This document shows positions 1-8,192 of a DNA stretch of 33,007 nt, in pieces. Location of the stretch: positions 1-33,007 of the forward strand of contig CAMSEX010000002.1 of the NCBI GenBank assembly GCA_947057875.1, in the 5' to 3' direction. Numbering within the stretch: position 1 is the first letter of the stretch; each line of letters begins with the position of its first letter. Origin of the DNA: an uncultured Clostridium sp. (lineage in GTDB: Bacteria; Bacillota; Clostridia; TANB77; CAG-508). The notes under the pieces were generated by a model. It was not told the DNA's origin. It was given only the letters and a program-made list of their open reading frames with translations, and made no database searches. Position numbers and translations under genes: made by a program.

Positions 1-32
1 CACTCTTTCCCTACACGACGCTCTTCCGATCT
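1..32. other. Illumina sequencing adapter remnant
   Basis: These 32 bases match the 3' part of the Illumina TruSeq read-1 adapter (key runs CCCTACACGACGC and CTCTTCCGATCT) and are not genomic. Real sequence starts at about base 33. The adapter supplies a false stop (CTA at 11-13, TAG on the minus strand) and a false C-terminus to the spoIIID frame. Confidence 0.97.
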
Positions 33-253
33 ATACCACCTCTAATATGCCTTTCTGCTTTATTTTCATCCAAAACTTTTCTGACTTCCATCGCTAATGT
101 ATAATTGATATCCAATAAACGTTGGCTTACATCTTTATGTACTGTACTTTTACTGATTCCAAACCTTTTTGCTGCTCCTCGTACAGTGTCCTTTGTATCT
201 ATTATATATTGAGCAAGTTTAATTGCTCTTTCTTCAATTGACATTCCCTTCAT
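33..253 (-). CDS. spoIIID: SpoIIID sporulation transcription factor, cut at contig end
   Basis: Mother-cell DNA-binding regulator of sporulation, activating and repressing sigma-E and sigma-K genes. The 73 visible residues match SpoIIID: IEERAIKLAQYI, then a helix-turn-helix near residues 24-41 with FGISKSTVHKD, a basic second region, and the end RHIRGG. I chose the ATG at 251-253, which has a GGGGG-type ribosome site about 8 nt upstream. An upstream TTG (266-268) is possible; the inner ATG at 242-244 sits too close to its own AAGGGA. The C-terminal tail is lost: the frame runs into the adapter and stops at 11-13, so any protein ending DRKSVV is an artefact. Upstream, AATACAAT is close to a sigma-E -10 element, but I see no convincing -35. 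Confidence 0.9.
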
Positions 254-350
254 TCTGATAACCCCCAAACAAATACATTTGCTTAATTGTATTCGTTTGA
301 AAGTTGTCTTAGAACTATCCCTTATTTTTTATCTTTCTCATATCAACACT

Positions 351-920
351 TCATTCATAATCCTCTAAAATAGCACTCAATTTTCCTTCTCCAAAAACAG
401 GAATTCCTTCCTCCAATTTGCCAATATCCTCTTCTGGCAAATAGTCCTTTGCAATATCCGTTGACTGATATTGATTCAATTCTCCTAAAGTTCCCACTCG
501 ATAAATATTTACTAAATCATTATCCAACTTAATTAAAAAATGTTGATTACAATATCCATTTATTTCCTTGGTTAAAACTAATTCATTTTTAGCAAATTTC
601 TCCACTTTCCAATCTGCGTAATACTCTTCCACTTCTTCTTGCGTTAGGTTCACAAGTTCATATGGAATCTCCGCTTCTTCATAATCAAAATGACTGCACT
701 CATCATAATATTTTTTTAATGCAAATGTTGTATTGGGAGAAACTTTTTCCTCTGAACTTGCCGTTGTAACAGCATTTTCATTCTGTGAAACATTTTGTAT
801 TTCATTTACCATTTTCGCTTCACTTACCTTTGGTGTTTTTTTTAACAAACCTACAAATCCACCCACAACTGCTGCAATTAAAATAATCAAAATCATTATA
901 AAAAGATATTCTTTTCTCAT
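351..920 (-). CDS. Membrane-anchored BofC C-terminal-domain protein
   Basis: A 189-residue protein with one N-terminal membrane helix (about residues 5-25), a variable linker, and from about residue 70 a region like the C-terminal domain of BofC, which in Bacillus restrains the SpoIVB signal during forespore to mother-cell signalling. Supporting pieces are LTQEEVEEYYADWKV, a KEINGYC..HFLIKL stretch, IYRVG, and the ending LSAILEDYE. Clostridial BofC_C proteins are usually anchored this way. I chose the ATG at 918-920, with AAGGTGAG 5 nt upstream, over the GTG at 927-929. It lies directly upstream of spoIIID on the same strand and has a sigma-G-like promoter. Family call is good; exact role is inferred. 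Confidence 0.72.
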   Translation of the reverse strand: MRKEYLFIMILIILIAAVVGGFVGLLKKTPKVSEAKMVNEIQNVSQNENAVTTASSEEKVSPNTTFALKKYYDECSHFDYEEAEIPYELVNLTQEEVEEYYADWKVEKFAKNELVLTKEINGYCNQHFLIKLDNDLVNIYRVGTLGELNQYQSTDIAKDYLPEEDIGKLEEGIPVFGEGKLSAILEDYE

Positions 921-938
921 AATACTCACCTTCGCTAG

Positions 939-967
939 TATTATGGGCGAATTTTGGCAAATTATAC
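939..967 (-). promoter_or_regulatory. Candidate sigma-G promoter of the BofC-like gene
   Basis: On the minus strand, GTATA (963-967) and CATAATA (939-945) are separated by 17 nt, fitting the sigma-G pattern GHATR - about 17/18 - CATNHTA. B. subtilis bofC is forespore expressed. The predicted start falls only about 12 nt before the ATG, so the leader would be short. Confidence 0.5.
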
Positions 968-1459
968 AAAATAATTACTAATTTCTTCTAATCCCTTAAA
1001 TTCGCATTGCCTAAAAATATCATACGCCACAATCGCAACTGAATTTGACAAATTCAGCGAACGCAAACCTTCTTTCATAGGAATACGAATTGTTTTATCT
1101 ATGTATTTTTGCAAAATATCTTCTGGCAAACCTTTGGTTTCCTTACCAAAAAGAATAAAAATTTCATTCAATTTAGAATAATCAAAATCAGAATAAACCT
1201 GTTTTCCCTTTGTTGTCACAAAAAACATATTTTTCTCTTCTGGCTGATATTTCTTCAAAAAAGCCTCAAAATTCAAATGCTCTTCGATTTCTAATTTGTC
1301 CCAATAGTCCAAACCTGCTCTTTTTACTTGTTTTTCTGAAATAGAAAATCCCAGCGGATACACCAAATGCAACTTTGCCCCTAACGCTGCACAAGTTCTT
1401 GCAATATTTCCCGTATTTTGTGGAATTTCAGGCTCCACCAGCACAATATGTAATTTCAT
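962..1459 (-). CDS. trmL: tRNA (cytidine(34)-2'-O)-methyltransferase TrmL
   Basis: SPOUT-class (SpoU/TrmL) methyltransferase that 2'-O-methylates the wobble nucleotide of tRNA-Leu using S-adenosylmethionine. At 165 residues it has the usual minimal length. The three family motifs are visible: PQNTGNIART at 13-22, FGKETKGLP near 104-112, and IRIPMKEGLRSLNLSNSVA near 126-144, which together form the knotted SAM site. The start ATG overlaps the stop of the upstream NUDIX gene in an ATGA, so the two are translationally coupled. It is cytosolic and acts as a dimer in known relatives. No oddities seen. Confidence 0.95.
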   Translation of the reverse strand: MKLHIVLVEPEIPQNTGNIARTCAALGAKLHLVYPLGFSISEKQVKRAGLDYWDKLEIEEHLNFEAFLKKYQPEEKNMFFVTTKGKQVYSDFDYSKLNEIFILFGKETKGLPEDILQKYIDKTIRIPMKEGLRSLNLSNSVAIVAYDIFRQCEFKGLEEISNYFV

Positions 1460-2067
1460 TTCTTCTCCTTTTCTTTTTTATCTAAAATTTTCTTTATCGT
1501 GTTCCACCAAAATTCACTTAATTTCAGTGAATTTATATTCGTTACATCCATAAAATCTTTATAATTTTCTTTTGACAAAAAGATAACTCCACTTGATTCT
1601 TTATCTAATTTTATAAATGGATATTCAGTCAATTTAAGTAAATACACGGTAGCTACATAATGTGCTTTATCTCCATTTGAATACTCTAAATCATGTTCAT
1701 TCATTTCTAAAAAATCCAATTGCTCTTCTAAAATTTCCAAACCCGTTTCTTCTTTTATCTCCCTGATAGCTGCCTCAATTGAAGTCTCATTATCTTCTAT
1801 TCCTCCACCAAATATTCCTATTTTATAAGCTTCATCTGCACGAATTTGAACCAAAATTTTATCACTTTCATTTGGTACTGAAACCAATATTACAATTCCA
1901 GTAGATTTCATCTGTATTGGAAGATGCCTATCAATCTTGTTCTTTTCCAGCCAATCACGAATTTCTTTAAAACTTTTACCTTTAAAATACTTTTCTTTGG
2001 TATCAAAACTCACACTTTTTTCCTTTTTAATTTTCTCTACTAATTGCTGTTGTACCAAGTCTTTCAT
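1456..2067 (-). CDS. NUDIX hydrolase
   Basis: A 203-residue NUDIX-fold pyrophosphohydrolase. The full box GX5EX7REUXEEXGU is present at about residues 88-110 (GGIEDNE ... REIKEETGL) and should bind the catalytic Mg2+. About 50 charged residues precede the NUDIX core, including KEIRDWLEKNKIDRHLP, an extension found on some Firmicute NUDIX proteins. The substrate cannot be told from sequence; nucleotide or nucleotide-sugar diphosphates are typical. The ATG at 2065-2067 follows AAAGGAGAAGAA. The gene overlaps trmL by 4 nt downstream, forming an operon with it. Confidence 0.88.
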   Translation of the reverse strand: MKDLVQQQLVEKIKKEKSVSFDTKEKYFKGKSFKEIRDWLEKNKIDRHLPIQMKSTGIVILVSVPNESDKILVQIRADEAYKIGIFGGGIEDNETSIEAAIREIKEETGLEILEEQLDFLEMNEHDLEYSNGDKAHYVATVYLLKLTEYPFIKLDKESSGVIFLSKENYKDFMDVTNINSLKLSEFWWNTIKKILDKKEKEKK

Positions 2068-2089
2068 TTCTTCTCCTTTTCTATGTAAT

Positions 2090-2110
2090 AAGGACGTTTT
2101 TCACGTCCTT
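2090..2110 (-). other. Hairpin between CmpB and NUDIX genes
   Basis: AAGGACG (2090-2096) and CGTCCTT (2104-2110) form a perfect 7-bp stem with a 7-nt loop. The CmpB stop codon lies at its edge. No U-tract follows on the minus strand, so it is more likely an mRNA-stability or weak attenuation element than a terminator. Confidence 0.45.
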
Positions 2111-2883
2111 ACAAATCCCCCAAACGATAATAATAAGATTTTACCCCGTTTAGCAAACTTTCTACATAAATTTGATTTTTATTTTCCTCTTCAATAATCA
2201 TATTCGGATAATTAATCAGTATTTTTTCATTATCATAATAATTATTAATCAAACCAGTCAAATCATCGCTTTTTTCTATTTGAGCATATTTTTCTTGAAC
2301 TTGCGTTTTATTATTAATATTCAAATTTTTCTCAGTCGCAATTCTGTAATAAAACACTTTCAAAGTATACGCTGTCAACACTGCATCTAAGCAAAAAAAG
2401 GCAACCAACAAACCAACACCAATCTTAAAACCATTTTTCTTTGGTTGCATTTTTTCAATCCATTTATCTACATAAGGATTGACATACTTGATTAAAGCAA
2501 TTGCCAAAACACCCCATGAAACTGCAAAAAATAAGCATGTTCTTCCCTGAATATTGACCAAATATTCAGAATAATCCCACCATTTGATGCCAAACATTTT
2601 CTCACAAATGAAACTCATTAAATATTCTACAATTGCTCCGCAAAATTGCACCACCAAAAAATAATTTGACGTTACTTTTTTCGCCTCGCAAAGCCAAAAT
2701 CATCACGATTGCACCAATTCCATAAATAGCACAAAATGGTCCATACAGAAAACTTTTTCTACTCTCTAAAACTCCCTTTGTAAATAATCCAAATACAGTT
2801 TCTATTAAAAAACCTGCAATGCTATACAAAATCAAATACATAAAAATGGTCCAAATATCAATTTTTTTTACTGTTTTTTCCAT
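2109..2883 (-). CDS. CmpB-family membrane protein (putative ABC transporter permease) with +1 shift at CGG
   Basis: Polytopic membrane protein of the CmpB / putative ABC transporter permease family. The N-terminal part (93 codons in one frame) contains ILYSIAGFLIETVFG and LYGPFCAIYGIGA. The rest is one nucleotide further on and contains IVEYLMSFICEKMFG and KWWDYSEYLVNIQGRTC, the family signature. The frames join at the in-frame CGG at 2638-2640: skipping its C and reading GGA gives FFGGAILGAIVEYL, with glycine at residue 82 and a continuous 257-residue protein (774 nt without the C). Without the shift, translation stops at 2602. The ATG at 2881-2883 follows AAGGAG by 9 nt. Transport function is only inferred from the family name. 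A simple frameshift pseudogene is the alternative, but eight other CGG sites argue against it. Confidence 0.8.
2637..2640 (-). other. CGGA +1 recoding site 1 (CmpB)
   Basis: Reading TTG CGG AGC breaks the frame; TTG C GGA GCA restores the family sequence AIL-G-AIVEY. The C at 2640 is the surplus base. Confidence 0.8.
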
Positions 2884-2944
2884 ACACGAACACTCCTTTT
2901 ACCTTATTGTTCCAATTTGGTAAAAAAATATTCATGATTTGTTT

Positions 2945-3520
2945 TTAAATGCAATTATTCTCTTTCAAAATGTCATAAACACGATGAATTGGGAGCCCCA
3001 AAACAGCTGGATAATCTCCTTCTATTTTCTCAATAAATACTGCAAAAACGCCTTGTATTGCATAGGCTCCTGCACAAAAATAAGGTTTTTCAGAATCCAC
3101 ATAATGCTCAATCTCCAAGTCTGTCATTTTTTTCACAAAAACCGTATTTTGTGAAAGTTCTTTATAGCATTTAACTTGTCCATTTTTTTCGATTAAAACC
3201 ACTATACTTGTATAAATCTTATGCGACTTTCCTTGAATTGTCTTCAACATTTCGATAGCTTCTTCTCTGGATTTTGCTTTACCGAACTTTATTCCATTCA
3301 CAATGACTAAAGTATCTGATCCAATTACACATCGCTCACCTGTGGTTTTAGCAAAAACCTCTTTCGCCTTTCCGTAAGCAATTTCTTTAGATTGTTCTTC
3401 TAAGCTTAAAGCATTATTTACTTTTTCATCAAAGTCGCTTACCATTACTTCATATGGAATTTTCGCCTGTTTCATTAAATCTTGTCTTCTTGGCGAACCT
3501 GATGCCAAAATTATCTTCAT
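2945..3520 (-). CDS. maf: Maf-family nucleotide pyrophosphatase
   Basis: A 191-residue Maf / septum-formation family protein that hydrolyses non-canonical or modified nucleoside triphosphates to monophosphates. The diagnostic SGSPRR is at residues 7-12, and an IGSDTLV motif with the catalytic aspartate lies near 66-72. A KSREEAIEML segment and a C-terminal GDYPAVLGLPIHRV loop complete the fold. The ATG at 3518-3520 follows AAAGGAG, only 10 nt after the stop of the last pilus-operon gene, so it may be read from that transcript. In Bacillus, maf is linked to cell-division genes; that context is absent here. Confidence 0.93.
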   Translation of the reverse strand: MKIILASGSPRRQDLMKQAKIPYEVMVSDFDEKVNNALSLEEQSKEIAYGKAKEVFAKTTGERCVIGSDTLVIVNGIKFGKAKSREEAIEMLKTIQGKSHKIYTSIVVLIEKNGQVKCYKELSQNTVFVKKMTDLEIEHYVDSEKPYFCAGAYAIQGVFAVFIEKIEGDYPAVLGLPIHRVYDILKENNCI

Positions 3521-3530
3521 TTTTTCTCCT

Positions 3531-5858
3531 TTATTTATAAATCACTTTTATACTTTCTAAACGATACATTATCGAATAACTTGGCGCCACTTTACTAATT
3601 GTAACTATTGGTTTCAAAATTTCTTGATTATCTGGCACAACCACTTCAATCGTTTGTTCCTTTTTTTGCCCCATTGCATTCAAAATAACATTTTTAGAAA
3701 CAGAAAAATTGGAACTTCCATCTTCAATGCCAATTTCAAAAGTACCAACTGTTTCATTCATTCCTGCATGAGGACCATGTTGCGTATCTGATATCGTAAT
3801 CAACAATTTTGAAACTTGTGCCCTTGGTGCTGTAGAATTTAACTTTGATGTAGTGACAGTATCTGTTACCACAGCCCCATTTTGCGGAAATACTTTATAT
3901 CCTTGTGATACTGGCAAAGCATTTGTTTTGTAAGTATCAATCCTCTCTTTTGCAATTCCAATATAAGCTGCCGTTTGTTTGGCATTGTCATCACTTCCAC
4001 TCGTATTTTTTAAACTTTTAATCCTTTTATAATAGTCAGTTTCATCTTTTTCTAAAAACAAACTTCTATCATAATAGTTTCCTGTGTTAATACAAGTATA
4101 GCATGCTAAATTTCTATGGTCATAGCTATATTCGGTTGAAGCAGGTTTCAAAACTTTATCAAACTTTACTTCCTTTGACTTAAAACTCATGAATCGATCA
4201 CTTGTAGCATTCCAAACTGGGCAATCAATTCTATGATAATCTGACTTTGTATCATTAAATTTATCACTTTCTACATAATAAATTTCGCTTGGTGTAACTG
4301 TTAATTCATTATTCGTACTACAAACCATTTGATAATTATTATAAATATTTAGTCCACAATTCCAACCTTGCATAAATGAGACAATTGAAATATTACTCAA
4401 AATTTTATCCCATTCTTCTTCTTCTAAAACAGGCAAACTAAAATTATAAGAAGTGTTCATAGTATTGGTGTAGGCTGAAATCGCCAAATTTAAATTATAC
4501 TTAATCGAATTTTTGATAACCTCCAATTTATGAATATAAAAGTTTGACTTTTCATCTTCTGGGTCTTGGCTTTCGTCAAAAATCTTTCTACTATCTGTAT
4601 CTTTAAATTCATAATAAATACTTGTTTCCACACCAGAAGAAAATTCATAACTATCAATAGAGTCTATTTGCTGGATACTTCCATATGTCACATCTCCTAA
4701 ATTATCATAAACCCAATTTGAAAAAATTTGTGAACTAATATAATAAGCTACCGCCTTGCAATTTTGAATTTCATATTCGATTTCATTAATTGCATTTAGC
4801 AAACTCGCTGTTGCTGGATTTTTTCCTTCATCATATTCCTCATACATTTTTGCTAAATATACTTCTGCGTCTTTTATTGTTTTAATTTCTACCTTATATT
4901 TTGCATCCAAAGCATCTGCTATCTTTTCAAAATGCGAAGTTATCGTTCGACCATTGACTTGAACACTTGCATTTCGTGCTGCAATAATAGTTTCTTCATC
5001 TGCTACTTTATTCAAACCTAAAATTTTATTTTTCGCATCTTCTTCATTTAATTCAAAAATATCGCTATCATTAATGCCTTCAATATGTGGATTTTTTACC
5101 AAATCTTTTTCAATTAAATAACCTGTTTTGGTATAATAAATATCATTAATTGTCCCTACAATATTGAGATAATTATCCAATGTATAATTAATCGTTACAT
5201 CTTTATTTCCTTGCACATATCTTCCTGAATATTGAACATAAGACTTTAAAATATAAGAATCTTTTTCTTCTTTTAGCTTGGCATGTTCACGATAAATAGT
5301 ATATTCCCTGCCACCACTTTTTGTCTTATCTGCTTCATATAAAATATCTCCATAAACAGCACTGTCTGCTCCTTCTATTTGTCCATCTGGTATGATTTGA
5401 ATTCCTGTTGTTTTATCCATTTCACCATAAAATTGATAGCCTTCTGTCTTGATTAAACCATCGCCTTCATCTGTTGTTTTTTGTGCCACAACTGGCACTT
5501 GCGTAGGTGCATAAATATAGTAACCATCATACAGTGTGTACAAAACTGCTGGTATATATGGTTGCAACAATTGTCTACTGGCATTTGACATCCCTAAACT
5601 GGTTGCCAATGTATCCAAAAATACATTATTAGAAGCTTCTATAATACTCCTCATGGAATCCGCCACACTGGACAAGTCCTCATTTGCTGTGTTCATCTCG
5701 AAAGCAGACATAGCACTATAAGTAGCTGTCAATAATTTTGTATTATATTGATTTTCAGTCGCAATCGTATCAACTTGCAAATGAATATAAAAAGTAACCA
5801 CTAATATAATTGGCAATAAAATAATTGCTAGTACAACTGCTAAACCATCTACTTTCAT
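3531..5858 (-). CDS. Large surface or pilus-associated protein with N-terminal membrane helix
   Basis: A 775-residue protein, last gene of the pilus operon. It starts with KVDGLAVVLAIILLPI, a single hydrophobic helix to about residue 28, followed by a long polar extracellular region, as in TadE/TadG-like pseudopilins. The region after the helix (YNTKLLTATYSAMSAFEMNT) is helical and pilin-like, and LYDGYYIYAP follows. The middle is a long helix- and Tyr/Asn-rich stretch; the last 100 residues look beta-rich (ISDTQHGPHAGMNETV). I chose the second ATG (5856-5858), 7 nt after AAAGGAG; the first ATG (5862-5864) is too close to it. A strong terminator-like hairpin just upstream should lower its expression below that of the pilins. 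No family recognised with confidence; it could be a tip adhesin or minor pilin. Confidence 0.6.
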   Translation of the reverse strand: MKVDGLAVVLAIILLPIILVVTFYIHLQVDTIATENQYNTKLLTATYSAMSAFEMNTANEDLSSVADSMRSIIEASNNVFLDTLATSLGMSNASRQLLQPYIPAVLYTLYDGYYIYAPTQVPVVAQKTTDEGDGLIKTEGYQFYGEMDKTTGIQIIPDGQIEGADSAVYGDILYEADKTKSGGREYTIYREHAKLKEEKDSYILKSYVQYSGRYVQGNKDVTINYTLDNYLNIVGTINDIYYTKTGYLIEKDLVKNPHIEGINDSDIFELNEEDAKNKILGLNKVADEETIIAARNASVQVNGRTITSHFEKIADALDAKYKVEIKTIKDAEVYLAKMYEEYDEGKNPATASLLNAINEIEYEIQNCKAVAYYISSQIFSNWVYDNLGDVTYGSIQQIDSIDSYEFSSGVETSIYYEFKDTDSRKIFDESQDPEDEKSNFYIHKLEVIKNSIKYNLNLAISAYTNTMNTSYNFSLPVLEEEEWDKILSNISIVSFMQGWNCGLNIYNNYQMVCSTNNELTVTPSEIYYVESDKFNDTKSDYHRIDCPVWNATSDRFMSFKSKEVKFDKVLKPASTEYSYDHRNLACYTCINTGNYYDRSLFLEKDETDYYKRIKSLKNTSGSDDNAKQTAAYIGIAKERIDTYKTNALPVSQGYKVFPQNGAVVTDTVTTSKLNSTAPRAQVSKLLITISDTQHGPHAGMNETVGTFEIGIEDGSSNFSVSKNVILNAMGQKKEQTIEVVVPDNQEILKPIVTISKVAPSYSIMYRLESIKVIYK

Positions 5859-5878
5859 AATCATTCTCCTTTGTTTTT

Positions 5879-5912
5879 AAAAAAAATTGACTTTACTAAA
5901 AATAAAGTCAAT
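5879..5912 (-). terminator. Intra-operon intrinsic terminator or attenuator
   Basis: On the minus strand ATTGACTTTA (5912-5903) pairs perfectly with TAAAGTCAAT (5895-5886) over a 7-nt loop, followed by about seven T. It lies between the 174-residue TadE-like gene and the 775-residue gene, so it probably lets only part of the pilus transcript continue. Confidence 0.8.
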
Positions 5913-5931
5913 CTTCTTCATTCTATTTTAT

Positions 5932-6456
5932 TTAATCATTTCTACCAGACGTTACAATTCCTGAATGTGTCGCATTAACTTGATATGCTCCATTTGAAGA
6001 AGTTGAATAAAATACACTTCTTAAAGTTTGAGATATAGTTGTATTATTATTTTTTGCTGTACAAGTAATTTTATCTCCCTCTTTCATTTGCCAATAACCT
6101 GCACCTTGCAATTCACTTAATATTTGAGAAGTATAAACGGAATAATAAACATTTTCTCCTACCACTTGCTTATTGGTCCATGCTGATTTTTTTCCTATAT
6201 TTTCATCTAAAACTTGCACTTCCATTTCAATGTCATATGAATTTCCTGTTGCATTTAAAGCACCTACTAATTTATCATAATTTGCCATAGTTATTTTCCC
6301 AATTGAACGTGAAGTATCTACAAAATCTGTTACTGCTGTTTCAACTGCTAATTGTGAAATATCATCTGTTCTTTCAGATACTGATAACATTGGAAATATG
6401 AACATTAGTACTACTGCTAAAAAAATAGCAACAACTGTCATTAAGGTATCTCCCAT
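5932..6456 (-). CDS. TadE-like pilus protein
   Basis: A 174-residue protein with an N-terminal hydrophobic helix (about residues 5-24, MTVVAIFLAVVLMFIFPML) and an exported remainder. After the helix comes ISQLAVETAVTDFVDTSRSIG, an amphipathic helix typical of TadE-like pseudopilins, then GKITMANYDKLVGALNATG. The C-terminal half is Ser/Thr/Asn-rich. The start differs from the ENASKA series upstream. ATG at 6454-6456, with GGGGAG 8 nt before it. Position at the end of the pilin series supports a minor-subunit role; that is inference. Confidence 0.55.
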   Translation of the reverse strand: MGDTLMTVVAIFLAVVLMFIFPMLSVSERTDDISQLAVETAVTDFVDTSRSIGKITMANYDKLVGALNATGNSYDIEMEVQVLDENIGKKSAWTNKQVVGENVYYSVYTSQILSELQGAGYWQMKEGDKITCTAKNNNTTISQTLRSVFYSTSSNGAYQVNATHSGIVTSGRND

Positions 6457-6478
6457 AAACTTAACTCCCCTTCTAAAT

Positions 6479-7174
6479 CTATTTTTTTGTATAAGTTATG
6501 ATAATCTTTGAACTTTCTTGTGTATTTCCTGTAATTGTTTCTAGACCATTTGCTGTAGAAATTGTATCACCTGTAAAGGCATATTCAACAACACTTTCTA
6601 TAAAAATCGTTTCATTTGTATATTTTCCTAAAAATCCACCTACTACACCTTTAAACGCAGGACTTTCTTTACTGTAATCCACTAGTGTATTATTGATATA
6701 TCCTTTTGTACCATGTAAGAAAAAATCGACTCTAGCTCTGGTATTTTCATTTGTACTACCTGTCCAAGGAGCTTCAAATAAGTAAGCTGGATTGTCAGCT
6801 TTATTATAAATTGACTTTTTTAATGATACTAATTCTTTGTCAACGCCTTTGGTATCTGCCGCAGCTCTTGCAATTTTTCCTTCTAGATTGACATCAAAAA
6901 TTTGAAGTAAGGTAGCACCATCATAAATTTTGACAGTATAATTTTCTTTATAATAACGATACAATACTGAAACAATCGTATCTACCGTCACTTCCCTTGT
7001 ATTTTCTCCACTTTCCACTTCAATATTATCATAATATTTAGAAGCAGATACTGTATCTAATAGCACTTCTGAAGTTGACATTAAATGGTTAATTAAATAC
7101 ATCGAATACGAAAATCCAATCACAAACATCATCATACTAAAGGCCATTATCAAAGCTTTTGTAACATTCTCCAT
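6479..7174 (-). CDS. Pilin-like protein (ENVTKALIMAF start)
   Basis: A 231-residue protein of the same series as its upstream neighbours. The first residues ENVTKALIMAF match the ENASKALIIAG start, followed by one hydrophobic helix to about residue 28 (MMMFVIGFSYSMYLIN). The outer region includes VDTIVSVLYRYYKENYTVKIYD, equivalent to the TQVRTLL segment of the shorter paralogs. The C-terminus is Thr/Ser-rich and ends IIITYTKK. It probably packs into the pilus as a minor subunit. The ATG at 7172-7174 follows AAAGG. It lacks a classical prepilin leader, like the other members here. Confidence 0.55.
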   Translation of the reverse strand: MENVTKALIMAFSMMMFVIGFSYSMYLINHLMSTSEVLLDTVSASKYYDNIEVESGENTREVTVDTIVSVLYRYYKENYTVKIYDGATLLQIFDVNLEGKIARAAADTKGVDKELVSLKKSIYNKADNPAYLFEAPWTGSTNENTRARVDFFLHGTKGYINNTLVDYSKESPAFKGVVGGFLGKYTNETIFIESVVEYAFTGDTISTANGLETITGNTQESSKIIITYTKK

Positions 7175-7196
7175 ATCATTTAACCTTTTCTAATTT

Positions 7197-7652
7197 CTAA
7201 ATTTGCTCAATTATAATTTTTACAATTAAGCCACTTGTGCCATAATCAGCAGTTACTCTATAATTGTTTTTAGAAATAATATCATTTTTCATATTACTAA
7301 TAGAATTTATGTAATTTTGAAGGTTTGATTCAGCTGATTGTCCACCTGTTATCTCTGCTCCGCCTTCTAATTTAATGGCTGGCAATTTACTTGGTTCATC
7401 TTGATTAGTATTAGCATTGGATATAGCAGATGAAAGCATGGTTTTTACTTGAGAACCTAAAATACCTCTTCCAGAATTGCCTGTCAAATATTTATCAAAT
7501 TTTTTATTGAACATATCAATCTCAGCTGCATCTAAACTTTCTGTACTTGCTGCTCCTTGTGCTTTATTAAATATTGTTACTCCCATTGCAACAATTAAAA
7601 CTGCTAACAGAATAGAACCAGCTATGATTAACGCTTTTGATGCATTTTCCAT
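7197..7652 (-). CDS. Flp-like pilin paralog (ENASKALIIAG start)
   Basis: A 151-residue small pilin-like protein: ENASKALIIAG, one membrane helix (SILLAVLIVAMGVTIF), AEIDMFNKKFDKYLTG, then GILGSQVKTMLSSAISNAN. This is the closest relative of the next upstream gene; both share the ENASKALIIAG start, the (A/Q)EID..N..F motif and the G(S/T)QV(K/R)T(M/L)L motif. In Gram-positive Tad systems such proteins, with the helix at the extreme N-terminus and no long leader, are the candidate filament subunits. The ATG at 7650-7652 is preceded by AAAGGACGTGAG. Role is inferred from context. Confidence 0.6.
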   Translation of the reverse strand: MENASKALIIAGSILLAVLIVAMGVTIFNKAQGAASTESLDAAEIDMFNKKFDKYLTGNSGRGILGSQVKTMLSSAISNANTNQDEPSKLPAIKLEGGAEITGGQSAESNLQNYINSISNMKNDIISKNNYRVTADYGTSGLIVKIIIEQI

Positions 7653-7673
7653 ATTCTCACGTCCTTTCTGTTA

Positions 7674-8114
7674 CTATGGTCCTGTAGAACCTCCACCTGA
7701 ACCGCTACCAGTATAAACTTTTATATCACATGTATCAATTATTCCATCTGCTCCACCATTTGTAAAGCTTACATTATAAGTTGTATTTGTTTTTACACTA
7801 CTTAATACCCCTCTAATATCTGCTGAAGCATCAGAAGACAATGATGGTTTGTCGATTGATACAGTAATGATTCTATCTTCATATTCTTCATTGTTTTTTG
7901 CAATCATGTTTAATAAAGTTCTAACTTGTGTTCCTTTAATTCTTCCTTCATATGCTGTAAAGGTTTGATTGTGAGAGTCAATTTCTTGAGCACTCATATC
8001 TGCATTTCCTGTTGCAGAACTTGCGCTATTATATATATTCATACCTAGCGCGATAATTAAAATTGACAAAAGTATAGCACCTGCTATAATTAACGCTTTT
8101 GACGCATTTTCCAT
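7674..8114 (-). CDS. Flp-like pilin paralog, likely major subunit
   Basis: A 146-residue protein: ENASKALIIAGAILL, a helix to about residue 26, a Ser/Ala-rich neck, SAQEIDSHNQTFTAYEG, GTQVRTLLNMIAKNN, and a Gly/Ser-rich tail ending GSGSGGGSTGP. It has the strongest ribosome site of the operon (AAAGGAGG, 8 nt before the ATG at 8112-8114). It is preceded by a 78-nt AT-rich gap that holds an imperfect hairpin (ATTTTAATATAC against GTATATATTAAAAT, about 8165-8195) and a T-run. Small size, low complexity and strong translation suggest the major filament subunit; that is inference. Confidence 0.6.
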   Translation of the reverse strand: MENASKALIIAGAILLSILIIALGMNIYNSASSATGNADMSAQEIDSHNQTFTAYEGRIKGTQVRTLLNMIAKNNEEYEDRIITVSIDKPSLSSDASADIRGVLSSVKTNTTYNVSFTNGGADGIIDTCDIKVYTGSGSGGGSTGP

Positions 8115-8192
8115 AATTTTTTCCTCCTTTGTTTTAACAAAAAAATATAATTTAATAATTTATTTTAATATACTTTCACGTATATATTAAAA

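Noticed and set aside
11..33. In-frame CGG near the end of the spoIIID ORF.
   Set aside because: It lies in the adapter, not in genomic DNA.
2172..2390. Opposite-strand open frames over the CmpB, Maf, TadBC and similar genes.
   Set aside because: They have no ribosome sites or homology and lie antisense to supported genes; they are shadows of AT-rich coding sequence.
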